DNA of 54,935 bases from assembly GCA_001771065.1 (NCBI GenBank), contig MESQ01000019.1, positions 1 to 54,935 on the forward strand, read 5' to 3'. A program made the translations under genes and the position numbers. The stretch's first letter is position 1. Every line of letters begins with the position of its first letter. The stretch is from Burkholderiales bacterium RIFOXYD12_FULL_59_19 (GTDB taxonomy: Bacteria > Pseudomonadota > Gammaproteobacteria > Burkholderiales > Burkholderiaceae_C). This document shows, piece after piece, positions 35,649 to 42,952 of the stretch. A model generated the notes under the pieces. It worked only from the letters and a program-made list of their open reading frames with translations, was not told where the DNA came from and did no database searches.

Positions 35649-35852
35649 TTGGTGCTCGCGACGTGGTTCACATGGCGCAGTTCAACGGGAAGCAGGAGGG
35701 TGAGCCAAATTGGCAAGCCTAACCTGCGCTGCCCCCGCAACGGTAAGTGGACGCGCCGCAAGGCGCCGCTTCCATCTCAGCCACTGAGCGTTTTGAACAC
35801 GCGCTTGGGAAGGCGATGGAGGTTGATTCCACCAGCCCGGATACCGGCCAAC
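35649..35852 (+). promoter_or_regulatory. Cobalamin (AdoCbl) riboswitch
   Basis: The conserved parts of the class are in order: GGTGC at the start, AACGGGAAGCAGG, the core TGCCCCCGCAACGGTAAG around 35729-35747, and the B12-box-like CAGCCCGGATACCGGCC at 35833-35849. It precedes btuB and the whole cobalamin uptake operon. Cobalamin binding normally turns such genes off. Ends are approximate. Confidence 0.92.
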
Positions 35853-35892
35853 ACGGTGGTTGCACGCCTGGCGTGAAACCGTGACGCTCACG

Positions 35893-35912
35893 CACCGTCG
35901 GGGACGACGGTG
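35893..35912 (+). promoter_or_regulatory. Riboswitch expression platform hairpin
   Basis: CACCGTCG (35893-35900), GGGA loop, CGACGGTG (35905-35912), running straight into GAGGGC, the probable btuB Shine-Dalgarno, and TTTT. An ACGGTG just after the B12 box (about 35853) could pair with the same CACCGT, giving the alternative fold. This suggests translational or mixed control. Confidence 0.6.
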
Positions 35913-35922
35913 AGGGCTTTTG

Positions 35923-37923
35923 ATGGTTCTTATCTCAATTATGAAAACTTGTATTTCTTCTAGCCGCGTTCGCCTTGGCGCGTCTGTTTGGGCTGTTTTT
36001 GCAGCATTTCCGGGGCTGGCACAGGACAAAACGGCCACATTGACTGAGGTGGTGGTGAGCGCCACCCGTTTTGCCGAACCGGCGGCTTCATTGCCAATGG
36101 GTGTGAGCGTCATCACGGCCGGTGACATCGAACGATCCGGTGCGGTGACGGTCAACGAGGCAATCTCCAAGCTGCTGGGTGTGCCGGCGCGGCTGGATAC
36201 CTCTGGGGGCAACAACTACACCCTGGATTTGCGCGGGTTTGGCGAAACGGCAAATTCTAACCAGGTGGTGATCGTCGATGGGCTGCGGCTTAACGAAGGG
36301 GATTTTTCGGTCGCGGGTCTGTCCTCGATCCCGGTGGAGTCGATCGAGCGCATCGAAGTGCTGCGTGGCAATGGCGCGGTGTTGTACGGCGAAGGTGCTA
36401 CAGGTGGGGTGATTGTGGTCACCACCAAGGCTGGAAGTGGTGCGCAGCGGCGCAATGCTGTGCAGGTGTATGGTGCAACTGGCAGCAACGGATTACGAGA
36501 TTTGCGCGCCACGGCGGTTCTGAACGCCGGGAACTGGTCGCTTGATGTGGCTGCGGATGACCGTCGCAGCGACAACCATCGCGCCAACTTTGCTTCAGTG
36601 AATCAAGGCTTGGCCGTGACCGCCCAGTGGAGCAATGACTGGTTGCGAGCCGGACTGCGCAGCGGACGCAATGACCAGCACAGCGGCCTGCCGGGGTCGC
36701 TGTCGACGGCTCAGTACGCGGCCAACCCGTGGCAGGCCGACCCAAGTCGGCCCAGCGCCTTGACAGATGACGGCAACGTCACCAAGGACCACGCAGGGGT
36801 GTTCGTTGAAGCGGATCTGGCGAATTGGAACCTGGTTGCCGAGACCAACCAGCGCACCAAGAAGTACATGAGTCTCCAATTTGGCTCGATGTACGGTTAC
36901 GACGTGGATTCCAGCAATACCAGTCTGCGTGCAAGGCACGAGGCTGCCCTGGGCATCGGTGGCTTGGCGCTGGTTTTGGGCTATGACCAGGACGACTGGA
37001 AGCGTCGCCTGACAGCGGCCGCCTTTACGCCCATTGGCACCGTGGCTGATGTCAAGTCCGAAGCCTACTACCTGAAAAACGACCTGACCTTGGCCGAAAC
37101 CGGTACTCGCCTGAGTGCCGGCTGGCGGTCATCGGTGATGAGTAAACACGAAGGTGCATCGGTCAGCGCGCTCAATGAAACCCAGGGCGCCTGGGAATTG
37201 GGTGTGAGCCAGCCGCTTTACCCCGGGCTGACGGCTTATGCGCGCTGGGGCAACAGCTTCCGTCTGGCCAATGTGGACGAATTCTCTTTCACCGCGCCCG
37301 GAGTGGCCATCCAGGCGCAGACCTCGAACGATCTTGAACTGGGTGGACGCTGGGCGCTGAAGTCCAGCAAGGTCAGTCTGCGCTGGTATCGCAGCGACTT
37401 GACCAACGAAATTGGCTACGACCCGTCGGCCAACGGACCGTTTGGGCCGGGATCGGGCGCCAATATCAATTACGACCCGACTCGCCGCGAGGGGCTGGAA
37501 GTCGATGTCCGCCAGGCGGTGTCCACGGCGCTGGACCTGAGCCTGAATGCGGCGTTTCGGCAGGCAACCTTCCAAAGTGGGCCGCATAGCGGGAAAACCG
37601 TGCCTCTGGTGCCGACCCAAACGTTGAGTTTTCACACCAACTGGCGACCACTGGCTGGCCACAGCCTGGATGCGGGGGTGATGTGGGTGTCGGAGCAACA
37701 CCCCGGTGGCGATTTTGCGAATGGTTTCAAGATACCGGCCTACACCACCGTCGATGTGCGTTACGCCTACCAGTACCAACAGGCAGAGTTTGCCTTGGGT
37801 ATCACCAATTTGTTGAACACAAGCTACTACTCGCAGGCCTATCTGAACTTTCTAGGCACTGACGTGGGTATCTACCCGGAAGCCGGCCGCACGGTGACGG
37901 CATCGCTTCGGCTCAAGTTTTGA
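35923..37923 (+). CDS. btuB: TonB-dependent vitamin B12 receptor BtuB
   Basis: Outer-membrane corrinoid receptor. 666 aa: signal sequence ending near GLAQ-D, TonB box LTEVVVSATRF, plug domain (about 50-170) with LRGFGETANSNQVVIVDGLRLNEGD and IERIEVLRGNGAVLYGEGATGGVI, then a 22-strand barrel ending in the aromatic C-terminus SLRLKF. Placement behind the cobalamin riboswitch fixes the ligand class. ATG 35923 has GTGAGGG upstream; ATG 35941 is a possible alternative. Confidence 0.93.
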   Translation: MVLISIMKTCISSSRVRLGASVWAVFAAFPGLAQDKTATLTEVVVSATRFAEPAASLPMGVSVITAGDIERSGAVTVNEAISKLLGVPARLDTSGGNNYTLDLRGFGETANSNQVVIVDGLRLNEGDFSVAGLSSIPVESIERIEVLRGNGAVLYGEGATGGVIVVTTKAGSGAQRRNAVQVYGATGSNGLRDLRATAVLNAGNWSLDVAADDRRSDNHRANFASVNQGLAVTAQWSNDWLRAGLRSGRNDQHSGLPGSLSTAQYAANPWQADPSRPSALTDDGNVTKDHAGVFVEADLANWNLVAETNQRTKKYMSLQFGSMYGYDVDSSNTSLRARHEAALGIGGLALVLGYDQDDWKRRLTAAAFTPIGTVADVKSEAYYLKNDLTLAETGTRLSAGWRSSVMSKHEGASVSALNETQGAWELGVSQPLYPGLTAYARWGNSFRLANVDEFSFTAPGVAIQAQTSNDLELGGRWALKSSKVSLRWYRSDLTNEIGYDPSANGPFGPGSGANINYDPTRREGLEVDVRQAVSTALDLSLNAAFRQATFQSGPHSGKTVPLVPTQTLSFHTNWRPLAGHSLDAGVMWVSEQHPGGDFANGFKIPAYTTVDVRYAYQYQQAEFALGITNLLNTSYYSQAYLNFLGTDVGIYPEAGRTVTASLRLKF

Positions 37924-37978
37924 GCAGACGCTGCTTTTGTTTTGTGAAAGACCTTCAACAGTGGCTGCACTGGTATCC

Positions 37979-38779
37979 ATGACCCTAGGCCCGCAGCGCA
38001 TCGTCTGCCTGACTGAGGAAACCACCGAGTGGCTTTACTTGCTGGGGCAGGAAAGTCGCATCGTCGGTATTTCCGGCTACACGGTTCGGCCGCGGCGGGC
38101 GCGGGAGGAAAAGCCGCGGGTGAGTGCTTTCACCAGCGCCAAGATCGACAAGATTCTGGCGCTGCAACCCGACTGTGTGCTGGGTTTTTCCGACATGCAG
38201 GCCGACATTGCTGCGGCGCTGATTCGGGCTGGCGTGCAGGTCACGGTGTTCAACCAGCGCAGCGTGGCCGAGATTTTTTCGGTGCTGTACCAGGTCGCGG
38301 CGATGGTGGGGCAGGGCGAACAGGGTTTGGCCCTGATGGCTGACATGCAGCAGCAGTTGGTCGCCATTGCCAAGGCAGCGGCCACCTTGCCGCGTCGTCC
38401 CAAAATCTATTTTGAGGAATGGGACATGCCGCACATCAGCGCGATCCGCTGGGTGTCGGAGCTGATGGGCATTGCGGGTGGCGACGACTGTTTTCCTGAG
38501 TTGACCGCGCAATCGCTGGGCAAACACCGCATCATCGCCGATGGCGCCGAGATCATCCGGCGTGACCCCGACATCATCATTGGCTCCTGGTGCGGCAAGA
38601 AATTTCGTCCGGAAAACGTGGCGGCCCGGGCCGGCTGGGGTGAGGTCAAGGCGGTCCAGACCGGGCAACTGTTCGAGATCAAGTCGGCAGACATTTTGCA
38701 GCCCGGCCCGGCCGCGTTGACCGATGGTGTGGCCGCATTACACCGCATCGTCATGGCCTGGAGTCAAACATATGCTTGA
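37979..38779 (+). CDS. Corrinoid-binding (BtuF/TroA-like) protein without signal peptide
   Basis: 266 aa in the periplasmic-binding-protein fold used for B12 and siderophores: RIVCLTEETTEWLYLLGQESRIVGISGYTVRP, KIDKILALQPDCVLGFSDMQADIA, NQRSVAEIFSVL and a C-terminal RPENVAARAGWGEVKAVQ. The N-terminus lacks a signal sequence, so it should stay in the cytoplasm unless an upstream start adds one (TTG 37937 or GTG 37961 do not). It lies between btuB and cobU, and overlaps cobU by 8 bases. A separate, exported BtuF follows in the same operon, so this one has a different job, perhaps corrinoid storage or hand-over to CobU. Confidence 0.8.
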   Translation: MTLGPQRIVCLTEETTEWLYLLGQESRIVGISGYTVRPRRAREEKPRVSAFTSAKIDKILALQPDCVLGFSDMQADIAAALIRAGVQVTVFNQRSVAEIFSVLYQVAAMVGQGEQGLALMADMQQQLVAIAKAAATLPRRPKIYFEEWDMPHISAIRWVSELMGIAGGDDCFPELTAQSLGKHRIIADGAEIIRRDPDIIIGSWCGKKFRPENVAARAGWGEVKAVQTGQLFEIKSADILQPGPAALTDGVAALHRIVMAWSQTYA

Positions 38780-39371
38780 TACTGCAACACTGCGTGTGGC
38801 CCGCAGCGAGCTGATCCTGGGTGGCCAAAAAAGTGGCAAGTCGCGCCGGGCCGAGGCGTTGGCGCAAGCCTGGTTGAGCCAGTCCGGCACGCATCAGGTG
38901 GTGCTGATCGCCACCGCGCAGGCAGGGGACGACGAGATGCGCCAGCGCATTACACGCCACCAAGCCGACCGGGCGCAGCGCTTGCCGGGCATCACCACGC
39001 TGGAAGAGCCCTTGGCGCTGGCCGAAGCCATCTGTAGGTACAGCCGCCGCGACACTCTGATCATTGTGGACTGCCTCACCTTATGGCTAACCAACGGGCT
39101 GATGCCGGTGCAGGCGGCACCAGTGGCAGCTCAAAGTCCCGCTGTTGATCAGGCATCACGGACGGCGCAGCTGTTACAAACCATTGCCGACGCAGCCGGA
39201 CCGCTGGTGCTGGTGGGCAACGAGATTGGCCTGGGTGTGATTCCCATGGGCCGTGAGGTGCGTGCCTTTGTGGATGCGCTGGGGCTGCTGAATCAAAGTG
39301 TGGCGCAGCTTTGCCAGCGCGTCACACTGATGGCTGCGGGCTTGCCGCTCACTTTGAAGGAGGCGCAATGA
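38772..39371 (+). CDS. cobU: Adenosylcobinamide kinase / guanylyltransferase
   Basis: Phosphorylates adenosylcobinamide and transfers GMP to it, a step of nucleotide-loop assembly. 199 aa with the P-loop LILGGQKSGKSRRAEALA (residues 12-29), the LIVVDCLTLWLTNGL segment near residue 105 and a C-terminal VLVGNEIGLGVIPMGREVRAFVDALGLLNQ, all hallmark CobU/CobP. The ATG at 38772 sits inside the end of the preceding gene; the stop overlaps btuF by ATGA. Confidence 0.95.
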   Translation: MLDTATLRVARSELILGGQKSGKSRRAEALAQAWLSQSGTHQVVLIATAQAGDDEMRQRITRHQADRAQRLPGITTLEEPLALAEAICRYSRRDTLIIVDCLTLWLTNGLMPVQAAPVAAQSPAVDQASRTAQLLQTIADAAGPLVLVGNEIGLGVIPMGREVRAFVDALGLLNQSVAQLCQRVTLMAAGLPLTLKEAQ

Positions 39372-40219
39372 AACAGGCGTTGGTGTTGGTCTGGCTGGTA
39401 TTTTTGCACACGGTCCATGCCTACCAGGTCTCCGACGACCGGGGTGTTCAGGTCAGTTTTGCCCAGCCGCCCCAGCGCATCGTTAGCCTGTTGCCATCCC
39501 TTACCGAGATGGTCTGCGCGCTTGGCCAATGTGATCGGCTGGTGGGGGTGGACCGTTATTCCAATCATCCGGATCATGTCAAGCAACTGCCCCTGGTTGG
39601 CGGCGGGCTGGACCCGAACATTGAGGCCATTGTGGCCCTCAAGCCTGATCTGGTGTTGATGGCCACCTCTGCCCAGGCCGGTGCGCGTTTGCAGGCCCTG
39701 GGCCTCAAGGTGATGTCACTGGAGCCCAAAACCCATGCCGATGTCAAGCGTGTACTGGAAAGCATGGGCCAGGTGCTGGCTGTGGGTGATGCCAAGCGCG
39801 TCTGGCAGGGCATAGAAGCCGGCATGCAGGCGGCCACGCTTTCTTTGCCCGCGCAGGTTAAGACCACGCGGGTGTATTTCGAGGTGAACCGTGCCCCCTA
39901 TGCCGCCGGTGAGGTGTCCTTTATTGGTGAAACCCTGACCCGGCTGGGCGTTAAAAACATCGTGCCCTCCAACATGGGGCCGTTTCCGCTGATCAATCCG
40001 GAGTTTGTGGTGCGTGCCAATCCGGATGTGATCATGGTCGGTGATGTCAATTTTGCGGGCATGGCAGGGCGCCCGGGATGGGCCAGTCTGCGGGCCATTG
40101 TGAACCAACAGGTGTGTGTCTTTACGCCGACGCAGTCCGACATGTTGGTGCGGCCCGGCCCGCGTATGGCGGACGGGGCCCGGCTGATGGCGCAATGCCT
40201 GCTCAAGGTGTTGCCGTGA
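39368..40219 (+). CDS. btuF: Vitamin B12 ABC transporter, periplasmic binding protein
   Basis: Exported 283-aa solute-binding protein. Signal peptide MKQALVLVWLVFLHTVHA-Y (cleavage near residue 18), then RIVSLLPSLTEMVCALGQCDRLVGVDRYSNHP, NIEAIVALKPDLVLM and EFVVRANPDVIMVG, typical of BtuF. It delivers cobalamin to the BtuCD permease encoded next. Start and stop both overlap their neighbours (ATGA with cobU, GTGA with btuC). Confidence 0.93.
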   Translation: MKQALVLVWLVFLHTVHAYQVSDDRGVQVSFAQPPQRIVSLLPSLTEMVCALGQCDRLVGVDRYSNHPDHVKQLPLVGGGLDPNIEAIVALKPDLVLMATSAQAGARLQALGLKVMSLEPKTHADVKRVLESMGQVLAVGDAKRVWQGIEAGMQAATLSLPAQVKTTRVYFEVNRAPYAAGEVSFIGETLTRLGVKNIVPSNMGPFPLINPEFVVRANPDVIMVGDVNFAGMAGRPGWASLRAIVNQQVCVFTPTQSDMLVRPGPRMADGARLMAQCLLKVLP

Positions 40220-41238
40220 CCGATATTGGCCGCCAGCAGCGTCGCGCCTCCCGTTTGGTCGGGGGTCTGCTGCTGGTCGGTCTGCTTCTGGTGCTGGTGG
40301 GTGCCAGCGTCGGTAGTACCGGCTTTGACAGCGTGTTGAATGTCTGGCACGACCCGCTGGCCTGGCAAATTGTGTGGGACATCCGCTTACCACGCACGCT
40401 CGGTGCCTGGGCTGCGGGTGCGCTCTTGGGCCTGGCGGGTGCGGTGGCACAGGGGCTGTTTCGCAATCCGCTGGCTGATCCGTTTCTGCTGGGCAGCGCC
40501 TCGGGTGCGTCGCTGGGTGTCGCGCTGGCACTGGTACTGTTGGGGGTGTCGCCGTTTGCGGCGGACTGGCTGGTACGCGTGGGCTTGACCGGTGCCGCCT
40601 TTGTTGGTGCGGTGCTGGCGGTGCTGTTGACACTGGTGCTGGCACGCGGCGTGCAGCACACCCTGCGCCTGTTGTTGGCCGGGGTCATTGTGGGGGTGGT
40701 ACTGGGGGCCTTGACTTCCCTGGTCATGCTGATGGAGCCCGAAGTAATGCAGTCCATGCAGGCGTTCATGCTGGGCAGCACCGGTTTTGTCGGCTGGACT
40801 TCCTGGCTGTTGATGGTGGCGGCCTGGGTGGTGTGCAGCGTCGTGGCCTGGGTGTTGAGCCCGGTGCTGGACGGCCTGAGCCTGGGCGAGGCCACGGCTG
40901 CCAGCCTGGGCCTACCGCTGGCGCGGATGCGGGTGGCGCTGGTGGCGGTGCTGGCCCTGGCCACTGGCACAGCGGTGGCACAAACCGGTCTCATTGCGTT
41001 TGTCGGTCTGGCCGCGCCGCACTTGGTGCGCTCGGTGACCAAGACCACGCACCAACGCCTGATCGTTTTGTCGAGTCTGATGGGCGGTGTGCTGCTAATG
41101 GGCGCCGACGTGTTGGCGCGCGGCCTGATGGCCCCGCAGGAGCTGCCGGTTGGTGTGCTCACTGCCGTACTTGGTGGTGGTTACCTGCTGTGGTTGATGC
41201 ACCGCAGCACCCGCTCAACTGCAGGGACCGGTCTATGA
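40216..41238 (+). CDS. btuC: Vitamin B12 ABC transporter permease
   Basis: FecCD/BtuC-type permease of 340 aa with about ten hydrophobic segments: LGLAGAVAQGLFRNPLADPFLLGSASGA split by a turn, LLLAGVIVGVVLGAL, and the BtuD-contact loop in GEATAASLGLPLARMR, then TGLIAFVGLAAPHLVR. The start is the GTG overlapping the btuF stop; there is no ATG near. The stop overlaps btuD (ATGA). Confidence 0.94.
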   Translation: MTDIGRQQRRASRLVGGLLLVGLLLVLVGASVGSTGFDSVLNVWHDPLAWQIVWDIRLPRTLGAWAAGALLGLAGAVAQGLFRNPLADPFLLGSASGASLGVALALVLLGVSPFAADWLVRVGLTGAAFVGAVLAVLLTLVLARGVQHTLRLLLAGVIVGVVLGALTSLVMLMEPEVMQSMQAFMLGSTGFVGWTSWLLMVAAWVVCSVVAWVLSPVLDGLSLGEATAASLGLPLARMRVALVAVLALATGTAVAQTGLIAFVGLAAPHLVRSVTKTTHQRLIVLSSLMGGVLLMGADVLARGLMAPQELPVGVLTAVLGGGYLLWLMHRSTRSTAGTGL

Positions 41239-42011
41239 GCCAGGGGATGTTGTCTATCGCACTTCAGGCCCGCGGCATCAACGCCAGCTTGGGCGACGCG
41301 CACATCTTGAAGGACATTGATCTGGTCCTGCCCGCCGGGCGCTGGACCAGTATCGTTGGCCCCAACGGGGCTGGCAAGTCGACCCTGCTCAAGGTGCTGG
41401 CCAATCTGTTGCCCCACACCGGCAGCGTCAGTCTGCTGGGCCAGCCCGTAGCTACCTTGCCTGCCAGGGCGCGGGCACAGCAGTTGGCCTGGCTGGGTCA
41501 AAACGAGGTGACGGGTGACGATTTGACGGTGTGGGATGTGGTGATGCTGGGGCGTTTGCCGCACCAGACCTGGCTGGCCGCGCCCAGCGCGGCCGACCAT
41601 GGCGCGGTCGAACAAGCCTTGCGCGCCACCCAGGCCTGGGACTGGCGCGGCCGCACGCTGGGCCAACTTTCGGGCGGCGAGCGCCAGCGTGTGCTGCTGT
41701 CCCGCGCGCTGGCGGTGCAGGCGCAGGTGCTGTTGATGGACGAGCCGCTGGCCAACCTGGACCCGCCGCACCAGGCCGACTGGCTGCACATGGTGCGCAG
41801 CCTGATTGCCCAGGGCAAGACCGTGGTCAGCGTGCTGCATGAAATTTCGATGGCGCTGCACGCCGACGACATGGCCATCATGGCGGCAGGGCGCATTACG
41901 CACCAGGGTGCTTGCGCTGAGCCCGCCACCCACTGCGCCCTGGAGGCCGTGTTTGGCCACCGCGTCACCGTTTACCCACTGGCGAATCAGTGGGTGGCCT
42001 TGCCGCGGTAA
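41235..42011 (+). CDS. btuD: Vitamin B12 ABC transporter ATPase
   Basis: 258-aa ABC ATPase: Walker A SIVGPNGAGKSTLLKVLANLL (about residues 40-59), Q-loop WLGQNE, signature LSGGERQRVLLSRALAVQ, Walker B VLLMDEPLANLD and H-loop SVLHEIS. Pairs with BtuC; last gene of the riboswitch-led operon before the defence island. After its stop there are about 145 bases without coding potential, leading to the TA promoter. Confidence 0.94.
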   Translation: MSQGMLSIALQARGINASLGDAHILKDIDLVLPAGRWTSIVGPNGAGKSTLLKVLANLLPHTGSVSLLGQPVATLPARARAQQLAWLGQNEVTGDDLTVWDVVMLGRLPHQTWLAAPSAADHGAVEQALRATQAWDWRGRTLGQLSGGERQRVLLSRALAVQAQVLLMDEPLANLDPPHQADWLHMVRSLIAQGKTVVSVLHEISMALHADDMAIMAAGRITHQGACAEPATHCALEAVFGHRVTVYPLANQWVALPR

Positions 42012-42087
42012 ATGGCGCCAGCCGACCCACTGCAAATACATGACTGTGCTTTTTCATGGCGGCCATTGCCAGTCTGCGCTGTCAGAT

Positions 42088-42115
42088 TTGAGGGCGCATG
42101 CCGATTTGGTATTTT
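42088..42115 (+). promoter_or_regulatory. Putative promoter of the TA-Wadjet unit
   Basis: TTGAGG at 42088-42093 and TATTTT at 42110-42115, 16-base spacing. The -10 overlaps the palindrome that follows. By-eye prediction. Confidence 0.4.
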
Positions 42116-42137
42116 GTGTGTCAAAATGACGTACAAA
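42113..42137. promoter_or_regulatory. Operator-like palindrome upstream of the antitoxin gene
   Basis: TTTGTGTGTCA - AAA - TGACGTACAAA: 11-base arms with two mismatches, centred 34 bases before the antitoxin ATG and overlapping the -10. RHH antitoxins of TA pairs usually autorepress through such sites, so this is the likely operator. Confidence 0.6.
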
Positions 42138-42158
42138 TCAATCGTTTAGGAGCCGTAC

Positions 42159-42431
42159 ATGCCATCGATCGCATCACATACCGAGTCAGCACGCATCAAT
42201 TTGCGCACCAGCCCCGAGGCCAAAGCGCTGATCGAGCGTGCTGCCGCGCTGATGGGCACCACGGTGTCGGGCTTTATGCTGCAAAGTGCCTACGAATCGG
42301 CCAGCCGGGTGGTGGCAGGGCAGGAAACGCTGACGCTGTCGGACCGTGATCGAGATGCCTTTTTGGCCGTGTTGGCAAATCCGCCCAAACCGACGCAGGC
42401 GCTGATTGACCTGATGAAGCTCACGGCATGA
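42159..42431 (+). CDS. DUF1778 (TacA-like) antitoxin
   Basis: 90-aa ribbon-helix-helix protein: ESARINLRTSPEAKALIERAAALMGTTVSGFMLQSAYESA is the DNA-binding half, and the C-terminal tail TLSDRDRDAFLAVLANPPKPTQALIDLMK is the toxin-binding half, the usual TacA layout. TAGGAG sits seven bases before the ATG. It overlaps the toxin gene (ATGA), and a palindromic operator-like site lies upstream. Member of a type II toxin-antitoxin pair. Confidence 0.92.
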   Translation: MPSIASHTESARINLRTSPEAKALIERAAALMGTTVSGFMLQSAYESASRVVAGQETLTLSDRDRDAFLAVLANPPKPTQALIDLMKLTA

Positions 42432-42952
42432 ATCTGGTTGTCACCGAGCTTGCACCGCATCATGACCGCTCGGACTTTGATTGTGGCGAGCCGGCGTTGA
42501 ACCAGTTTTTGCAACGCCTTGCGCGTCAGCAGTCGGCCCGTGATTTCAGCAAGTCTTATGTGGCGTGTCAGCCCGATTTGCCACAGATTTTTGGCTTTTA
42601 CGCCATCAGCTCGGGCTCGATCGACTTTGCCCATTGGTCGCCGGACTTGCGTTTGCCACGTTACCCGGTGCCGGTGGCGCGCTTGGGCCGTTTGGCGGTG
42701 GACACGCGCGCTCAAGGACTAGGCATTGGGCGGGTGCTGCTGAGTCACGCGGTCAATCTGGCGCTGATGCTCTCGGCCCACATCGGGCTCTATGCCTTGA
42801 TCGTGGATGCCAAAGATGAAGCGGCTGTCGCGTTTTACATCCGACATGGGTTTGTCCGCTTTCCCGACCGGCCGCTGAAGCTGTTTTTGAGCCTGGATAT
42901 TGCACGCCGGGCACACCAGCCTATATTTGCCTCACCAGGAGCAGCGCATTAA
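42428..42952 (+). CDS. GNAT toxin (TacT-like aminoacyl-tRNA acetyltransferase)
   Basis: 174-aa GCN5-type N-acetyltransferase: FDCGEPALNQFLQRLARQQ near the start, acetyl-CoA loop LGRLAVDTRAQGLGIGRVLL (residues 86-105, RxxGxG-type) and the active-site Tyr137 in FYIRHGFVRFP. TacT-like toxins acetylate the amino group of charged tRNAs and stop translation, countered by the DUF1778 partner. The stop TAA overlaps the probable jetA ATT start (ATTAA), linking it to the Wadjet genes. Confidence 0.92.
   Translation: MNLVVTELAPHHDRSDFDCGEPALNQFLQRLARQQSARDFSKSYVACQPDLPQIFGFYAISSGSIDFAHWSPDLRLPRYPVPVARLGRLAVDTRAQGLGIGRVLLSHAVNLALMLSAHIGLYALIVDAKDEAAVAFYIRHGFVRFPDRPLKLFLSLDIARRAHQPIFASPGAAH

Noticed and set aside
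37129..37779. 216-codon reverse open frame opposite btuB
   Set aside because: Antisense of the barrel region; Arg/Gln/His-rich with no motif.
42012..42158. Transposon or att-site remnants at the left edge of the defence island
   Set aside because: No inverted repeats, target duplications or tRNA fragment matching the right edge at 51818-51870 could be found by eye.
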